The notes: a model not told the origin generated them from the sequence alone. Shown: positions 10,748 to 21,743, counted from the first letter of the stretch. The stretch is DNA of 64,000 nucleotides from Aricia agestis (GCF_905147365.1 NC_056412.1:18592001-18656000), one strand, 5' to 3'. Numbers and translations are program-made.

Positions 10748-11074
10748 TTTTTTTTTTATTAAAGAAGGGGGCAAACGAGCAAACGGGCCACCTGATGGAA
10801 AGCAACTTCCGTCGCCCATGGACACTCGCAGCATCAGAAGAGCCGCAGGTGCGTTGCCGGCCTTTTAAGAGGGAATAGGGTAATAGGGGAGGGTAGGGAT
10901 GGGAAGGGAAGGGAATAGGGGAGGATAGGGAAGGGAATTGGGCCTCCGGTAAACTCACTCACTCGGCGAAACACAGCGCAAGCGCTGTTTCACGCCGGTT
11001 TTCTGTGAGAACGTGGTATTTCTCCGGTCGAGCCGGCCCATTCGTGCCGAAGCATGGCTCTCCCACGTATAAAT
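10748..11074 (+). mobile_element. Rep-A copy, plus strand
   Basis: Starts with a T run and GGGGGCAAACGAGCAAACGG, then CATGGACACTCGCAGCATC, an AGGGAAGGGAATAGGGG minisatellite, AGCGCAAGCGCTG and ends CATGGCTCTCCCACGTATAA. It lies 1.3 kb from an inverted copy at 9079-9420. Confidence 0.87.
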
Positions 11075-11161
11075 AACACCTTATGTATGTTAAAGATATT
11101 TAGTAATATGTCTTCTTCTATAGGTCACTTTCCGCATCACATACATGTATTTGATACGTTA

Positions 11162-11162
<1 letters not shown>

Positions 11163-11215
<53 letters not shown>
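11163..11215. repeat. (TA)n microsatellite
   Basis: Uninterrupted alternating T/A of about 52 bp. Confidence 0.95.
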
Positions 11216-11216
<1 letters not shown>

Positions 11217-11287
11217 CTGGTTGACTGGTAGAAAATGCCATATGGCATTAAGTCCGCCATTGTACATTGTTCAAAAAGTATAAATAA

Positions 11288-11402
11288 ATAAAACTAGATT
11301 TTCAATTGTGCTGAACGGATTGGGCTTATTTTAGTCTTAAAATATTCGTAGAAGTCCAGGAAAGATTTTAAAGTGACACCAAGTTCACCGGGACAGCTAG
11401 TA
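11288..11402 (-). repeat. Tail-2 repeat, minus strand
   Basis: Complement of the unit at 5203-5345: GAACGGATTGGGCTTATTTT, ATTCGTAGAAGTCCAGGAAA, AAGTGACACCAAGTTCACCG, ending CAGCTAGTAA. Confidence 0.7.
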
Positions 11403-12202
11403 ATTTATATTATTGTTTTCCTAAAAATATTTTGTACCTAAATCAGCGATCTACTTTTGCTTAAAACGTTTGTAATAGATATTCCTAGTTAGCTCGCTAT
11501 TTATGCTAGCATGCTCGTATTTTGTGTAAAAACAGAGCAACCGCAGCATATCGACGGGTCCCAAGAACAAAATCTTATGGAAAAATAAGACGAAATGTAT
11601 TTTATTGATTTTTTGGATTCTACATACTAAAAACTATATGGCACCATATTTTTTTTATTTTATATCCTTTTATTTATTGGAATAATCAATCGAACAATAT
11701 CTTATTAGAAATATATCCCCACGAACAAACATGTAATGACATGTAGGCGCTTGTTCTTTGCAACTCGCACCGAGCGCGCAGCGACGCAACGTCATATACG
11801 ATATTGTTCTTTAAAAATATAAATAAGTCCATCAGTAACTTATAAATAAATTAATGTAAAACCTATTTTACTTTTATATTCATAGACTATACAATGAGAC
11901 TGTTATTAGACATATTTATTTTCTAGCTTATTATTTTAACATAAGTCGCTGTTCGGTAAAAAATAATTTCAAGTCATTTATCGCTTGAGCAGATACGATT
12001 TTGTTCTACAAATTATTAATAAAAAAATTAGTCGTATATAAATAAACAATTTTGTTCTCTGTAAACTTTTTTAACATGCGTGTTTGTTTCACACAAAAGT
12101 ATTTTATTCAATATGTTTTTGAATAAAATAGTACCATTTTTTGTAAGTAATAAGATTTTAGTTATATATACTACCATAACATATACCTTCTTATTTGCTT
12201 TC

Positions 12203-13158
12203 TGTTAGAAACTGGATGCCAACGCTACACTAACATCAGCTCGCTGGAGCCGAGAATATTGGCCGATATGACAGAAGTTTGGCATGATATTTTTGATGAA
12301 AATAATGAAAATGATAGATTGAGGGAGAAATCAGATTCTCATAATATCCATAACTCAGATACCTATTATGATACCTGCGATCAAATTACTTCACCACCTA
12401 TGTATTAGCCACCAGCACCGCTTAGCGCCTACAAACGAAGTATTTACTCCATTGAACATTGAGGTAACTCACCAGCAATATAATATATTATTATATTATT
12501 GAAGAGTTTGAAGAACCTGCAATTTCTACAACACCATCATCATCACATAATGGTATTAGGTCTACCACATGTTCCCACCACTGCAACTCCTGTGTCGCCA
12601 GGATCAACAGTAGTAACCACGAAAACTCTTTGATATGATCTCAGGGGTGCCCGAGGGACAAGCTAAAACTGTCTTGGGACCCGCAACGAAATTAATCAGA
12701 AGAAAGGTAGGAGGAGTAGGAGATAAGGTCCATCACACATTCACATAACATGGTATTATAGCTACACTTATGCCTTCCCCAGTTAATGTACACAAAAAAT
12801 GGAAAGATATTTTTTGTGCTGATCATAGTGGTTGGATTGATTCAGTCGAATCCCTAAATAATAGGACATCAAACGTAACGCCTGAAACTGCCCCGAAGCG
12901 AAAGTCAAAGAAACGTTTGGTACGTCGATAAGATTGGTTGAACGCGAAACGAAAAACCCGGGAAATCTTGAAAAGAGTTACGTTTCAAGAAGAGGTAGAT
13001 TTGTTAGTGACAAAATGATGGGAAAACCGTGTAGTTGTAAGTATAAGACGTGTGGAGACAAAATTCAGACAGAAGAACAAAGACTTGAATATTTTAATCG
13101 ATTTTGGAAGCTAGGAAATAGAGACTGCAGTACCTGTATGCTTATTCGTCACTATTAA
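12203..13158 (+). pseudogene. Remnant ORFs of the 2.7-kb transposon (Cys-rich protein)
   Basis: Two readable pieces. The first, 12203-12408, encodes an acidic stretch (MTEVWHDIFDENNEN) and ends at a stop; it follows a good splice-acceptor-like tract (TTTGCTTTCTGTTAG). The second, about 12934-13158, encodes KSYVSRRGRFV, then GKPCSCKYKTCGDK and FNRFWKLGNRDCSTC. That order, a Cys cluster followed by an FxxFWxLGN motif, resembles a group of uncharacterised, probably transposon-derived insect proteins as I remember them; I cannot name a family. Between the pieces the frame is broken by several stops, so no full product is expected. The function (presumably transposase or accessory factor) is inference from the TIR setting. 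Confidence 0.5.
12565..12735 (-). repeat. Segment shared with the 44-46 kb transposon
   Basis: Matches 45815-45985 in inverse orientation with few differences (shared words include GTGTCGCCAGGATCAACAGT, GATATGATCTCAGG, GAGGGACAAGCTAAA, GGGACCCGCAACGAAATTAA). Points to kinship or exchange between the two TIR elements. Confidence 0.8.
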
Positions 13159-13233
13159 AACTAACAAAAATAAAGATTTAATAAGTATGTGCGATTCTGG
13201 CGTCATAAATTCAAACAATGCAATGCCAAATAT

Positions 13234-13395
13234 CAGCTGGCCGATTTTGTATCGTACATTTTGTGAGTTAATCAAAGAGTTAGTAACGAAACGGTGGAGT
13301 GAGTAACGGAAAGTCTCACTAGCATACAAAAGTGAGACTTTCCGTTACTCACTCCGCCGTTTCGTTACAATGAACGATACAGAATCGGCCAGCTG
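13234..13395. repeat. Inverted duplication with asymmetric bulge
   Basis: Inner arms 13283-13320 and 13331-13368 differ at one base; outer arms 13234-13255 and 13374-13395 (CAGCTGGCCGATTTTGTATC and complement) also pair with one mismatch, but about 27 bp between inner and outer arm on the left are nearly absent on the right (5 bp). Spacer is 10 bp. Confidence 0.85.
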
Positions 13396-14499
13396 GTAGA
13401 TAATTCGAAAAAAACTGATTTGATTTAAATTTAGGCATATCATGGTCACCATAGAAACGTTTTCTTTACGGAACAATAGACAAAGTGACAGTTAGACAAT
13501 GGAAAATTGGAAATCCGCCATTTTTCGATAGAATCTATCAGTATGTCGATTCTTTTCCATGTCTACTGTTGTTATGCTAGGTGAGAAAAAGAGTAAAATT
13601 TATTTTTGTTAAATATTTAGCTCACTATTTTTTTTTAATTACTTTTTCTATAGGTGCACTTACCAAAATAAATACAGCTTATTATTACTTACACGTTTTT
13701 ATAATAATAACTACTGAAATAGAATCTTTGTAACATACACGTTTGACATTGGTGTTAATTCAAAAACAAGGTTAAAAACTACTTTTTAATATTATTTTTG
13801 AGATAAAAATGTTCTGTATTTATTTATTTAATTAAAGTTTTGATAATTACATTGTTATTTTGAATATCAATTCGAACATTAGGGCTTAATTTTCTTTTAA
13901 GACATGAAACTGAAACATCAATTCCCTAAAACAAAGTCTTAAATAAAGATATATACTAGATTGTTCCAAAGAACAACGTCGTATATTAACATATGCACTA
14001 GATCGTTCCGGAAAACAAAACCTTATTGTATTATAAGAATTCATTTCATTCGAAAATAACAATTTAAGTCTATAAAAAAATATGACAATAAAGGAATTAA
14101 GCTCTTCAATAGCTTTTGCAAATTTTTTTCTCAAAAAATGTGTATTTGCTTCAACAATTTATAATTATATTTACACAGAACTTGAAAACCTCATACCGTA
14201 AACCAATATTTTCATACATACGATTTTGTTCTTGGGACCCGTCGATATTCATGTTTTCAACAACAAAACATGCGGTAAATAACAAACATAATATTATTTT
14301 ACGGAGACAATACAATTCTCAAAACTACATGCGATATATGGGCCGGGTCTCACACAGGGCGCGATAAACTTATCTTATGCGGCCATTGTCGTTGCGGATT
14401 TCAAAAGGATTGTTCTAAATTACACTTATTTGGCGCTGATAAAAGTGTATTTAGAAACACACTGAATATTTAACTGCAAATGAATTTAAATGAGGCTTC

Positions 14500-14893
14500 T
14501 GTAGCTAGATGTTGCCCGTAACTTCGCTCGCGGGATCGAACTTTGATCGTGGGTGTACGATAAGGGTCAGCTTTAATTGCAGCAAATTGTATGTGTGTGT
14601 GTGTGTGTGTATGTGTGCTTGTGTGTGTTGTGTGTGTGGGTGTGTGTGTGTGTGTGTGTGGGTGTGTGTGGGTGGGTGTGTGGGTAATGATATCTTCATT
14701 ACAGCTAACTTCATTCTAGAGAAGATTCTAGTAGTAGAAGAATGCTTGCGAAATAAAAAATCCAGCTATCAAATTATATAAATAAAAGAAAAAGAAGAAG
14801 AGCTCTTTTGTACTCAATACCTAAGTTATTTGAAAGTCGAACGTTGTAGACAAACTATTTTACGCGAGCGAAGCCGCGGCCAAAAGCTAGTAA
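14500..14893 (+). mobile_element. End-K family element with GT microsatellite
   Basis: Left GCTAGATGTTGCCCGTAACT TCGCTCGCG and right CGCGAGCGAAGCCGCGG CCAAAAGCTAGT are imperfect inverted ends. Internally it holds the GT repeat at 14588-14690. The short ORFs here read only the repeat. Confidence 0.5.
14588..14690 (+). repeat. Imperfect (GT)n microsatellite
   Basis: GT repeats interrupted by GTAT, GCTT and GGGT. Confidence 0.95.
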
Positions 14894-15305
14894 ACAAAAA
14901 AAATGCAACGCTTGCCGCGCAAAATAAAATTCACGTAAAAACCTGTCATTTCCAGTGCCGTACAAAAAGAGTTATGGAAAAACACTTAAAACCCGATGCG
15001 ATTCGAACGTAAAATCGGCACTCGGCTCCGACAAGATGGAGTCTAAAAAGTTTTAATATTCATGATTTTATATTAATTTGGCCCCTCGCGTGCCGCCGCA
15101 TACTGAGCGAGTTCGGGGGAAAACTAGATTTTTTAAAAATGTTACTAGATTTTAATAGAGTGTAGGATAGACAATCTCCTACATATTATTTAAACTCATT
15201 AAATCATGCTAAGAATTAAGTACATTTATAGGTGAAGGATAGCCAATCTTCTTCATATTCAAAGCATGCTTATTTAATGATTAATCAAGAAATCTCAAAC
15301 TATAA
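14894..15305. other. Intergenic, nothing recognised
   Basis: A short direct similarity (GGATAGACAATCTCCTACATATT / GGATAGCCAATCTTCTTC) suggests a small duplication around 15165-15260; otherwise nothing. Confidence 0.4.
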
Positions 15306-15709
15306 AGCTGGATTTATATTATGCGTCCGTGCAAACGAGTGGTTTCGCCGCTACACCGCAAGCAATTGTAACGATCGCGCCGCAATTTATATACAATTGT
15401 AACGATCGCGCCGCAATTTATATACAATTGTAACGATCGCGCCGCTATTTATATACAATTGTAACGATCGCGCCGCAATTTATATACAATTGTAACGATC
15501 GCGCCGCAATTTATATACAATTGTAACGATCGTGCCGCTATTTATATACAATTGTAACGATCGCGCCGCAATTTATATACAATTTTAACGATCGCGCCGC
15601 AATTTATATACAATTGTAACGATCGCGCCGCTATTTATATACAATTGCTTGTGATCTCGCGGTGTAGCCAAACCGCTCATTCGCGCGGACGCATATTAGT
15701 CGAGCCTTA
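15306..15709. mobile_element. Foldback element enclosing a 31-bp array
   Basis: Imperfect TIRs: left AAAGCTGGATTTATATTATG CGTCC, right complement TTAAGGCTCGACTAATATGC GTCC, both followed by TACACCGC and AAGCAATTG. Between them lies the array at 15363-15641. A lone end of the same family is at about 26907-26957 (CCAAACCGCGCGTTTAGGCG). Confidence 0.75.
15363..15641. repeat. 31-bp minisatellite, 9 units, 93-bp higher-order period
   Basis: Nine units of exactly 31 bp start at CAATTGTAACGATCGCGCCG (15363, 15394, ... 15611). Units 1, 2, 4, 5, 7, 8 continue CAATTTATATA, units 3, 6, 9 continue CTATTTATATA, giving an a-a-b pattern three times. Two further single-base variants occur (unit 6 CGTGCC, unit 8 CAATTTTAAC). 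Confidence 0.95.
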
Positions 15710-16529
15710 AACCTGTCCAACTTAAACTTTGGTAAGTGATTTCTAATACGAGTAGGATGTAGAAATCTACTAAGATCGGACTTCATGAGACTGTTTGAAT
15801 GTAAAAATATTAAATTTTTGTTTTATTATATTTTAATTAATTAAATATTATACTATACTGCTCAAAAATTAATTTATTTTCAGAAACTACACTTATTTCC
15901 TAAATAAAAACTACTCTCAATGTCTCTTTTCTCTCTTTTTCTTTAGGACTCGCACTATCTAGGACTTAGGAGCCAAATTTCAAATTCCGTTTAAATGTTA
16001 TAGCGTAAAGGGAATAGTTTGAATTTCATTATTTTTCATTATCATATTCCTCAAGAGAAATATTGCTATCACGTCGAAAACGCGCAAGCGATATTTTCAG
16101 CTGATATTCAATTAACATCAAAATAGCTACTAAATTTAACAGAGCACAGCTGATAGCGCTGCATCAATCAAATAAACCAGTTCACTTCATTTTCAGATAT
16201 AAATAAAATGATTTGCTTCATTTTATACTGAGTGATCGTTCGTGCGTCGTTGTTTTTATTGCTATTCAATATTTCGACCTCATTTTACTGAATTAATCCT
16301 TTCTTCCATTAAACAAATTAATTGAGTTTATATCATATCGACGCTTAATATAATATGATTGCTATATAATAATAATATAATTATTGTTCTTCAGTATAAT
16401 TTTAATACATGAATAATTATAAAATCAAACTGATAATTTTGTTTTTAAAGCAATTAAAACAGCAATCCAGAATTACCCTGATAAACATGAAATGAAATAA
16501 AATATACAATTTTTTACACCATGCATTGT
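15710..16529. other. Intergenic, nothing recognised
   Basis: AT-rich, no ORF of interest and no repeat seen within this window. Confidence 0.45.
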
Positions 16530-16690
16530 ACTATCGGAGAAGTTGATTCCTAGGCAGATGGGGGACCTACGTAGTTTGGTCGCGTTACGTCAAATCCAAC
16601 CGACAGATCACAATTAACATTGAATTGACATGATCCGACCAAATTACGTTGGTCTGTCAACTTCCTAGGAATTAATTTCCTTGATGGTAC
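16530..16690. mobile_element. MITE-C, uninterrupted copy 1
   Basis: TIRs about 50 bp: left ATCGGAGAAGTTGATTCCTA then GGGGGACCTACGTAGTTTGG, right complement ATCAAGGAAATTAATTCCTA then AGACCAACGTAATTTGG. Further copies at 19664-20710 (split) and 30678-30839. Confidence 0.85.
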
Positions 16691-17721
16691 ATACAATATA
16701 ATATTTTTACCACTTCGTTTTACTAACTTCCTAATTATATTAATAATATAAATTGTGCTATTAGGGGTAAGCTGTAATTAAATTTGTGTTGTAATCATTT
16801 GACGGGTTAAGTTCCTATAATCTTCTGTATTGGGTTATCCTGTAATAGTAGATAAATTTGTTTCATAAATAAATAAAATAAAAATATCTTTCGAGTTTTA
16901 TCATCTATTAATTCTAACGCGACGATAACGCAGCTGTTGAATATTTACTCTTACTCCATCCCACAGCTTTTAATATCGAGACAGCGAGGAAGCTCTGTCA
17001 AAGAGCTGTGGCGTAGCACTTACGTAGCGGTCGCGTAGCGGCTACGGGCTACAGGCTACGGCGTAGCCCGTAGCCCGTAGCCGATATAGTTCTAATTCCA
17101 TTTCAATATAGCTACCATCGACATACAATATAGTATAGACCAACCACTTTCATACATTGAACTGCCAAATATGACTCCAGTTACCGTTCGAAATACGTAG
17201 CTAGGGCGAGAATGAAAAACAACCGCTTGTGGTGTAAAAGCTAGTCGGGTAGAGTAGAATATCACCTTATGGCCTATGTCATAAAGTGGCATTTTATTTG
17301 AATTTTTGTCGGTCGCGTACCTTTGGGGCAAAGATGCGGATTATGCCTTTAGTGTGCGTTTCGTAGAACAATTTTTAGACTAAGTTTATTTTCCATAGTA
17401 TGGTATTTCGATGCCTAATTAAAATATAGGTGCAGCATGTGGATATTTGTAGACTCCCACATAACACAGGAGGCACAAAATCGGATAAGTAATATGAACT
17501 CATAAAGAGTTCCGTTTATATCTATAAAAACACTTTTTTTGTTTGTTCTTTGTCAGTCTAGAACCTTTTTATTTACAACACAAGACGAAACATTGAACAG
17601 ACAAACTTTCCACAGGCTATTTAAATTTCAAATGGCTCATTTAAAAATGCATCACACAGACGGCTCACGTTTCAATGCAAAGTGACCCTAATAGTCAGAT
17701 ACAATAATAAAGCTTAAATCC
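16691..17721. other. Intergenic with a GC-rich hairpin
   Basis: No gene. The hairpin at 17039-17083 is listed separately; the minus-strand ORF at 17092-17331 shows no domain and is not called. Confidence 0.45.
17039..17083. repeat. GC-rich hairpin of GGCTAC repeats
   Basis: Arms 17039-17060 and 17062-17083 pair with one mismatch around a single-base centre, built from CGGGCTACGG units; strikingly GC-rich against AT-rich flanks. Confidence 0.85.
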
Positions 17722-17925
17722 ATTGTATAGCTTTTATCGCGGGCTTTGAGCGCGGTGACCAAACCAAGAAATTCCGTTACGAAAATAAACCTAACACTCG
17801 TAGAAAGTAGTTTAAGTTTCGCAGACTACGGCAAGGTGTGCGCGTTACTAGACGTATGCGTGTAGATTAGCTACTAACTGCTCTACCACTCTACCGCGGC
17901 ATTCCCCGAGTGCTACACGTATTTT
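17722..17925 (+). mobile_element. Element N copy
   Basis: Phrases TGTATAGCTTTTATCGCGGG CTTTGAGCG, CAAGAAATTCCGTTACGAA and CTACCGCGGCATTCCCCGAG recur in the same order at 27475-28085 (split by MITE-M) and, internally deleted, at 59540-59602. Non-coding; class unknown. Confidence 0.65.
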
Positions 17926-19663
17926 TTGGATTGGAGTTCCTTATCGCGCGTTCGGCGTAAAGGGGGTTAGACAAAACGATAATTGACCTTGATTTGACCT
18001 CAACACTTTTTTATTAGTACCTGCATGGAAGGGGCAGAGGGCGTTGATAGTATTTCTGTGCGTCAACTAGATGGCGTTTTTTAAGAATAAACCAACGCGT
18101 TGTTAGTATTACTGGGCGTCAATAGATGGCGTTTTCTTTTTAATATTTTTGAGTGTATATGTATACAGGTTTTTTGAACATAGAAATAACTTCGTTCCAA
18201 TCGGGTGTCCCTTGACACCTCTCAAGTTTTTTTTTTAAATATTAGAACCATATTATGCGCCCTAAATCTTCGAACGTTAATTACGTCATTAACGCTCTAA
18301 TCGTCTGTCGCGTGAATATTATAATCCTTGATTAATAGAGAGTGGAGACCAAAGATAGGCTAAAGAGGACGACATCCGAATTATAACGTAAATTATCTTC
18401 AGCATTGCGATACGCCACGCCACGGTCCTAAAGAAAACCGCTGCAAAATATTTGCGAATAATAATTATACTATTGCAACAAAAACAATTATTGTGAATTT
18501 TAAGTCCATTTGTTACATAAATTATTATCTAAAATTCGACACTTTTACGAAACGACAGGACCAATTTCGTTGAAAAAGAGAGTCTGAAGGTATAACATTA
18601 TCAAAATAATAGCAACAGCAATTAAGGTACTTTTCTTGACTTCCTTATTTACAATAAAAATACTTACGAAAAAAACGGAAAAACAACATTTTCATCAAAC
18701 TCTCAGTTCATCCCTTAAATACCAGAGTCTCAATCAATCAACGGGCTCTCATCGATTTCTTTAAATTCATATCACGATCCCCGATGTTGGGGATGATTTA
18801 GCCCACCCCCGGGAACACCCAGTAGAGGCTGATAAATAAAAACACCCTGTGAAGGAACACCCCGTGTTTGCTCGTTGATAAGGATTCGCTCAAGCGGATA
18901 ATTCTAGGGACATAAAAAACCACCGTGAATTGCGTAGTATTGGATTTGAGACTATTCTAACGGGTGCAATTAGTACATGATTAATTTTATTGAAGAGTTT
19001 GACAGAAAAAATTATGGGTAGGTTAAAAACTCTTACTCTTCATGAAATTAATGTAAGTTTATCATGAAAACGACTGCGGCCGTGAGCGTGAACTATGAAA
19101 AACAAAGTATTTCCTTGACTAAAAGACATAATTATATAAGCAAAAATGTCAGTCTTGTTTAACCTGTGCCCAAAGAAATTTCGGAAGTGCCGGCAGAAAT
19201 AAAGACTTGAACATTAGCGTCGTGCATTTTTGAATATTTAGAAAATAGAATGAAAACAAAAAACACTACACAAAATAACACCATGTTTAAATGATAAAAC
19301 ACCCTCTATAATAGCTGGTAAATAGGAACACGGCATATAAAGGCGAGTAAACAGAAACACCATATTTTATAAACTTCCACCCTGGCTGAGAATTGACATT
19401 TAACAAAATTTATGCCCCACCAACTTCTAATTTCTTTATTAGTTTATCTTTTGTGGGTTTTTTGGTTTACGACGTTTTGTCTCGAGAGGCAAAACTGTTG
19501 TATACTGAAACATTCATTACTATTTGTGTGTCGGACTGATTGCAGGCCAATCTGAGCAGCGAAGTGATTACTAAGCAGATATTTTGCAGACAGCAAGTAG
19601 CTGTTGCTGCGCCCTAAAAAACTCGCATTATATACGGCGGCGACAATAAAGCAATAGGCAAGT
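17926..19663. other. Intergenic with a small duplication
   Basis: At about 18038-18136 a segment ending TAGATGGCGTTTT occurs twice (GTTGATAGTATTTCTGTGCG / GTTGTTAGTATTACTGGGCG). Scattered AACACC-rich stretches at 18808-18865 and 19278-19362 look alike but no unit could be defined. No gene. Confidence 0.45.
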
Positions 19664-19732
19664 ACTATCAGAGGTTGATTGCTAGATGAGGGACCTACGT
19701 ATAACGTAGTTTGGTTGCGTCACGTTAAACCC

Positions 19733-20613
19733 TAAAGTTAATATACCTAGCGGAATAGAGAAACAAAGGCCTGAGCAAGAGAGATGTCACTATCAGTAAC
19801 ACTGCGTGGTAAAAAGAGACGTGTGATACATGACAACAGCACTCTTTTTTGACATCCAGTCGGCACGTGCTGCACGTTGACAATTTAATCTCATAGAATT
19901 CATATGTTCAATCATGCTTGTGTAAGTATATGTCGCAGCCGACTGGTTTAAATAGCCGTTCAATCAAACAGCTAGCCCTTTGACTGAACAACGCCATTCA
20001 AGCACACGGCTATACGTCGTTTAGCCGACTTGTTGACTACAACGTTCAACACTACAGCTAGACGACGCTTAGCCAACTGGTTTTATTTGTTGTGGCGGGG
20101 GGCTGCGCCCCCCGAACCTGGGAGAGCCTGCGTCCATCCATTTCATAATCCCGTAATTCTCCTCAAATATTTGTTGAAATTATAATTTACTCGTATGTGC
20201 CTCCACAATTTTTGTCTCTTTAATAACACTTGTAACTTTTATTAAAATTACTTTCTTTCCGAAAAACAACCACAAACACCAACAAACACCTGCTAGTTGA
20301 CGCCATATTGTAAATAAAACGCAGCTAGCGCCGCAGCGGTGCGCGCTGAACTACTTCAATTAGACGGCGGCTTTTGAATCAGCTGTAGTGTTGAACGTTT
20401 TGAGCGATTAAAATATTCAATATAAAAGCTAGACGTGTGATTGAATGGCGTTGTTCAGTCAAAAGGCTAGCTGTTTGATTGAACGGCTATTTAAACCAGT
20501 CGGCTGCGACATATATACGTACACATATTTTTCACACAGATGAAAACCAATTTCGGTTTCGTTTGACAACTCGAGATTGTTGCTCTATTCCGCTAGGTAT
20601 AATATTAACTTTA
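19733..20613. mobile_element. MITE-A copy 2, split by MITE-B
   Basis: Ends TAAAGTTAATATACCTAGCG and its complement; left part holds TGTCACTATCAGTAACACTG, right part CGAGATTGTTGCTCTATTCC. The 293-bp copy at 30900-31192 lacks the inner insertion. TIRs about 30 bp. Confidence 0.9.
19931..20511. mobile_element. MITE-B copy, 581 bp, TATA target duplication
   Basis: TIRs of about 75 bp start TGTCGCAGCCGACTGGTTTA. TATA flanks both ends (19927-19930, 20512-20515), and the empty relative in MITE-A at 30900-31192 carries a single GTATAC-type site there. The interior has a GGGGGGCTGCGCCCCCC palindrome. Second copy, inverted, at 34595-35182. Confidence 0.9.
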
Positions 20614-20710
20614 TGCGTCAAACCCAGCCGACAATCAAAACATCAAATTGACGTGATCCGACCAAATGACGTTGGTCTGTCAACTGCCTAGGAATCAATT
20701 TCCTCGATGT

Positions 20711-21261
20711 TGATGTCAAACGCCTTTAATACCTCTACTTGTCGTGGGAAACCTCAAACTTGTTTTGTGTTTCCGTAAGTATGCGCGAGTGCAGTCAGAT
20801 CAGCATGAGGTTCGACTAGAACGATCGGCCTCTCTTTGTGAAAGGGCCTTTATGATACAGATTATTTATTGATTAAATAAAATATAAATCTTAAATGAAA
20901 TATTAATTTCGTATAATTATATTGCTTTGGCTCAAACTATTATATTTTTAATAACAAACAAATGGTTTTGAAAAAAAAAAACAAATGTACAAGACTTTTA
21001 AAATTTTTCTCTAATAGTGTGATAAGTGATAATTCTAAACCTTTTGTGGCAACCCTGCCTCGCTTTTAAAACTGAGCGCCTATAACTCTGTTCCCGGTGA
21101 AACTCGCGTGTATTGTACATGTACAAGCTTCCTTGAGCATTTTATTTTTAAAGTTATAGCAAACAGTTTAAACCAGGTACCATTTTGTAGGCATCTTATA
21201 AGTTTATATACTACAAACAAAATGAAGAAACACATACGGCATTAGAGACATTTAAAGATCA
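20711..21261. other. Intergenic, nothing recognised
   Basis: No ORF, RNA gene or repeat detected. Confidence 0.45.
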
Positions 21262-21740
21262 CTAGAGATCGCCCAATGGTCGAAATTCGACCTTAGTTTC
21301 AACGACAATACTACCTATATTTTGTAAAAAATATTGACTTTATAATTTTTTTTTCAACTCTCTGGGACTTAGCTGATCTCAGACTGGCCGTGTAAGCATT
21401 GTCTAATAGTATCTAAGATTCAATAAAAAAAACTATAATCCATTTTCAATTTGTCAACTTGTTGTCAACAGACTTCAACCATAAATAAAAGAGTATAATT
21501 CGTATGTATAGGCTTGTCACTCAAAAATCTGTCATTTCTCATGTGTGTGTGTTGTAGTGTGTGTAATGTTTTATTTGTTAAAAAAATGTATGATAAAAGC
21601 ATAATTTCAAAATAATATTAGTTCGATGCACTCCTTCACCATATAAATAAACTATAACTGTGCAAAATTTCACGTACCTACGTTTCCCCATTTTCCAGAA
21701 AAAGGGTGACAAAGTTTTTCGTTCGCGTATTAATATTATG
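21262..21740 (+). mobile_element. Element V copy 1
   Basis: Begins CACTAGAGATCGCCCAATGG TCGAAATTCGACC and ends near CAAAGTTTTTCGTTCGCGTA TTAATATTA. The copy at 34195-34592 has the same order (GTATGTATAGGCTTGTCA, GTGTGTAATGTTTTATTTGT, GATAAAAGCATAA) with an internal difference. Non-coding; no TIR seen, possibly a retroelement or Helitron derivative. Confidence 0.65.
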
Positions 21741-21743
21741 ATT

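Larger units (their letters stand above)
11551..14245 (+). mobile_element. 2.7-kb TIR DNA transposon, decayed
   Basis: Ends TCGACGGGTCCCAAGAACAA at 11551 and its exact complement ending at 14245; the pairing extends a few bases further (AAATC). TA flanks both ends, consistent with a TA duplication. Subterminal regions repeat a TTTTGTTCT-like motif (about 11755, 11805, 12000, 12045, 13970, 14010), as transposase binding sites often do. The interior carries ORF remnants at 12203-13158. Superfamily not identified. Confidence 0.6.
19664..20710. mobile_element. MITE-C copy 2, split by nested insertions
   Basis: Left half (TATCAGAGGTTGATTGCTAG, GGGACCTACG) and right half (GACGTTGGTCTGTCAACTGC CTAGGAATCAATTTCC) match the intact copy at 16530-16690. 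The middle is occupied by MITE-A, which itself contains MITE-B. Confidence 0.85.

Noticed and set aside
14505..14781. Overlapping ORFs rich in His-Thr or Cys-Val
   Set aside because: Translation of the GT microsatellite on both strands.
15363..15641. CRISPR-like regular array
   Set aside because: Units are directly adjacent with no unique spacers; it is a minisatellite in an insect-like genome.
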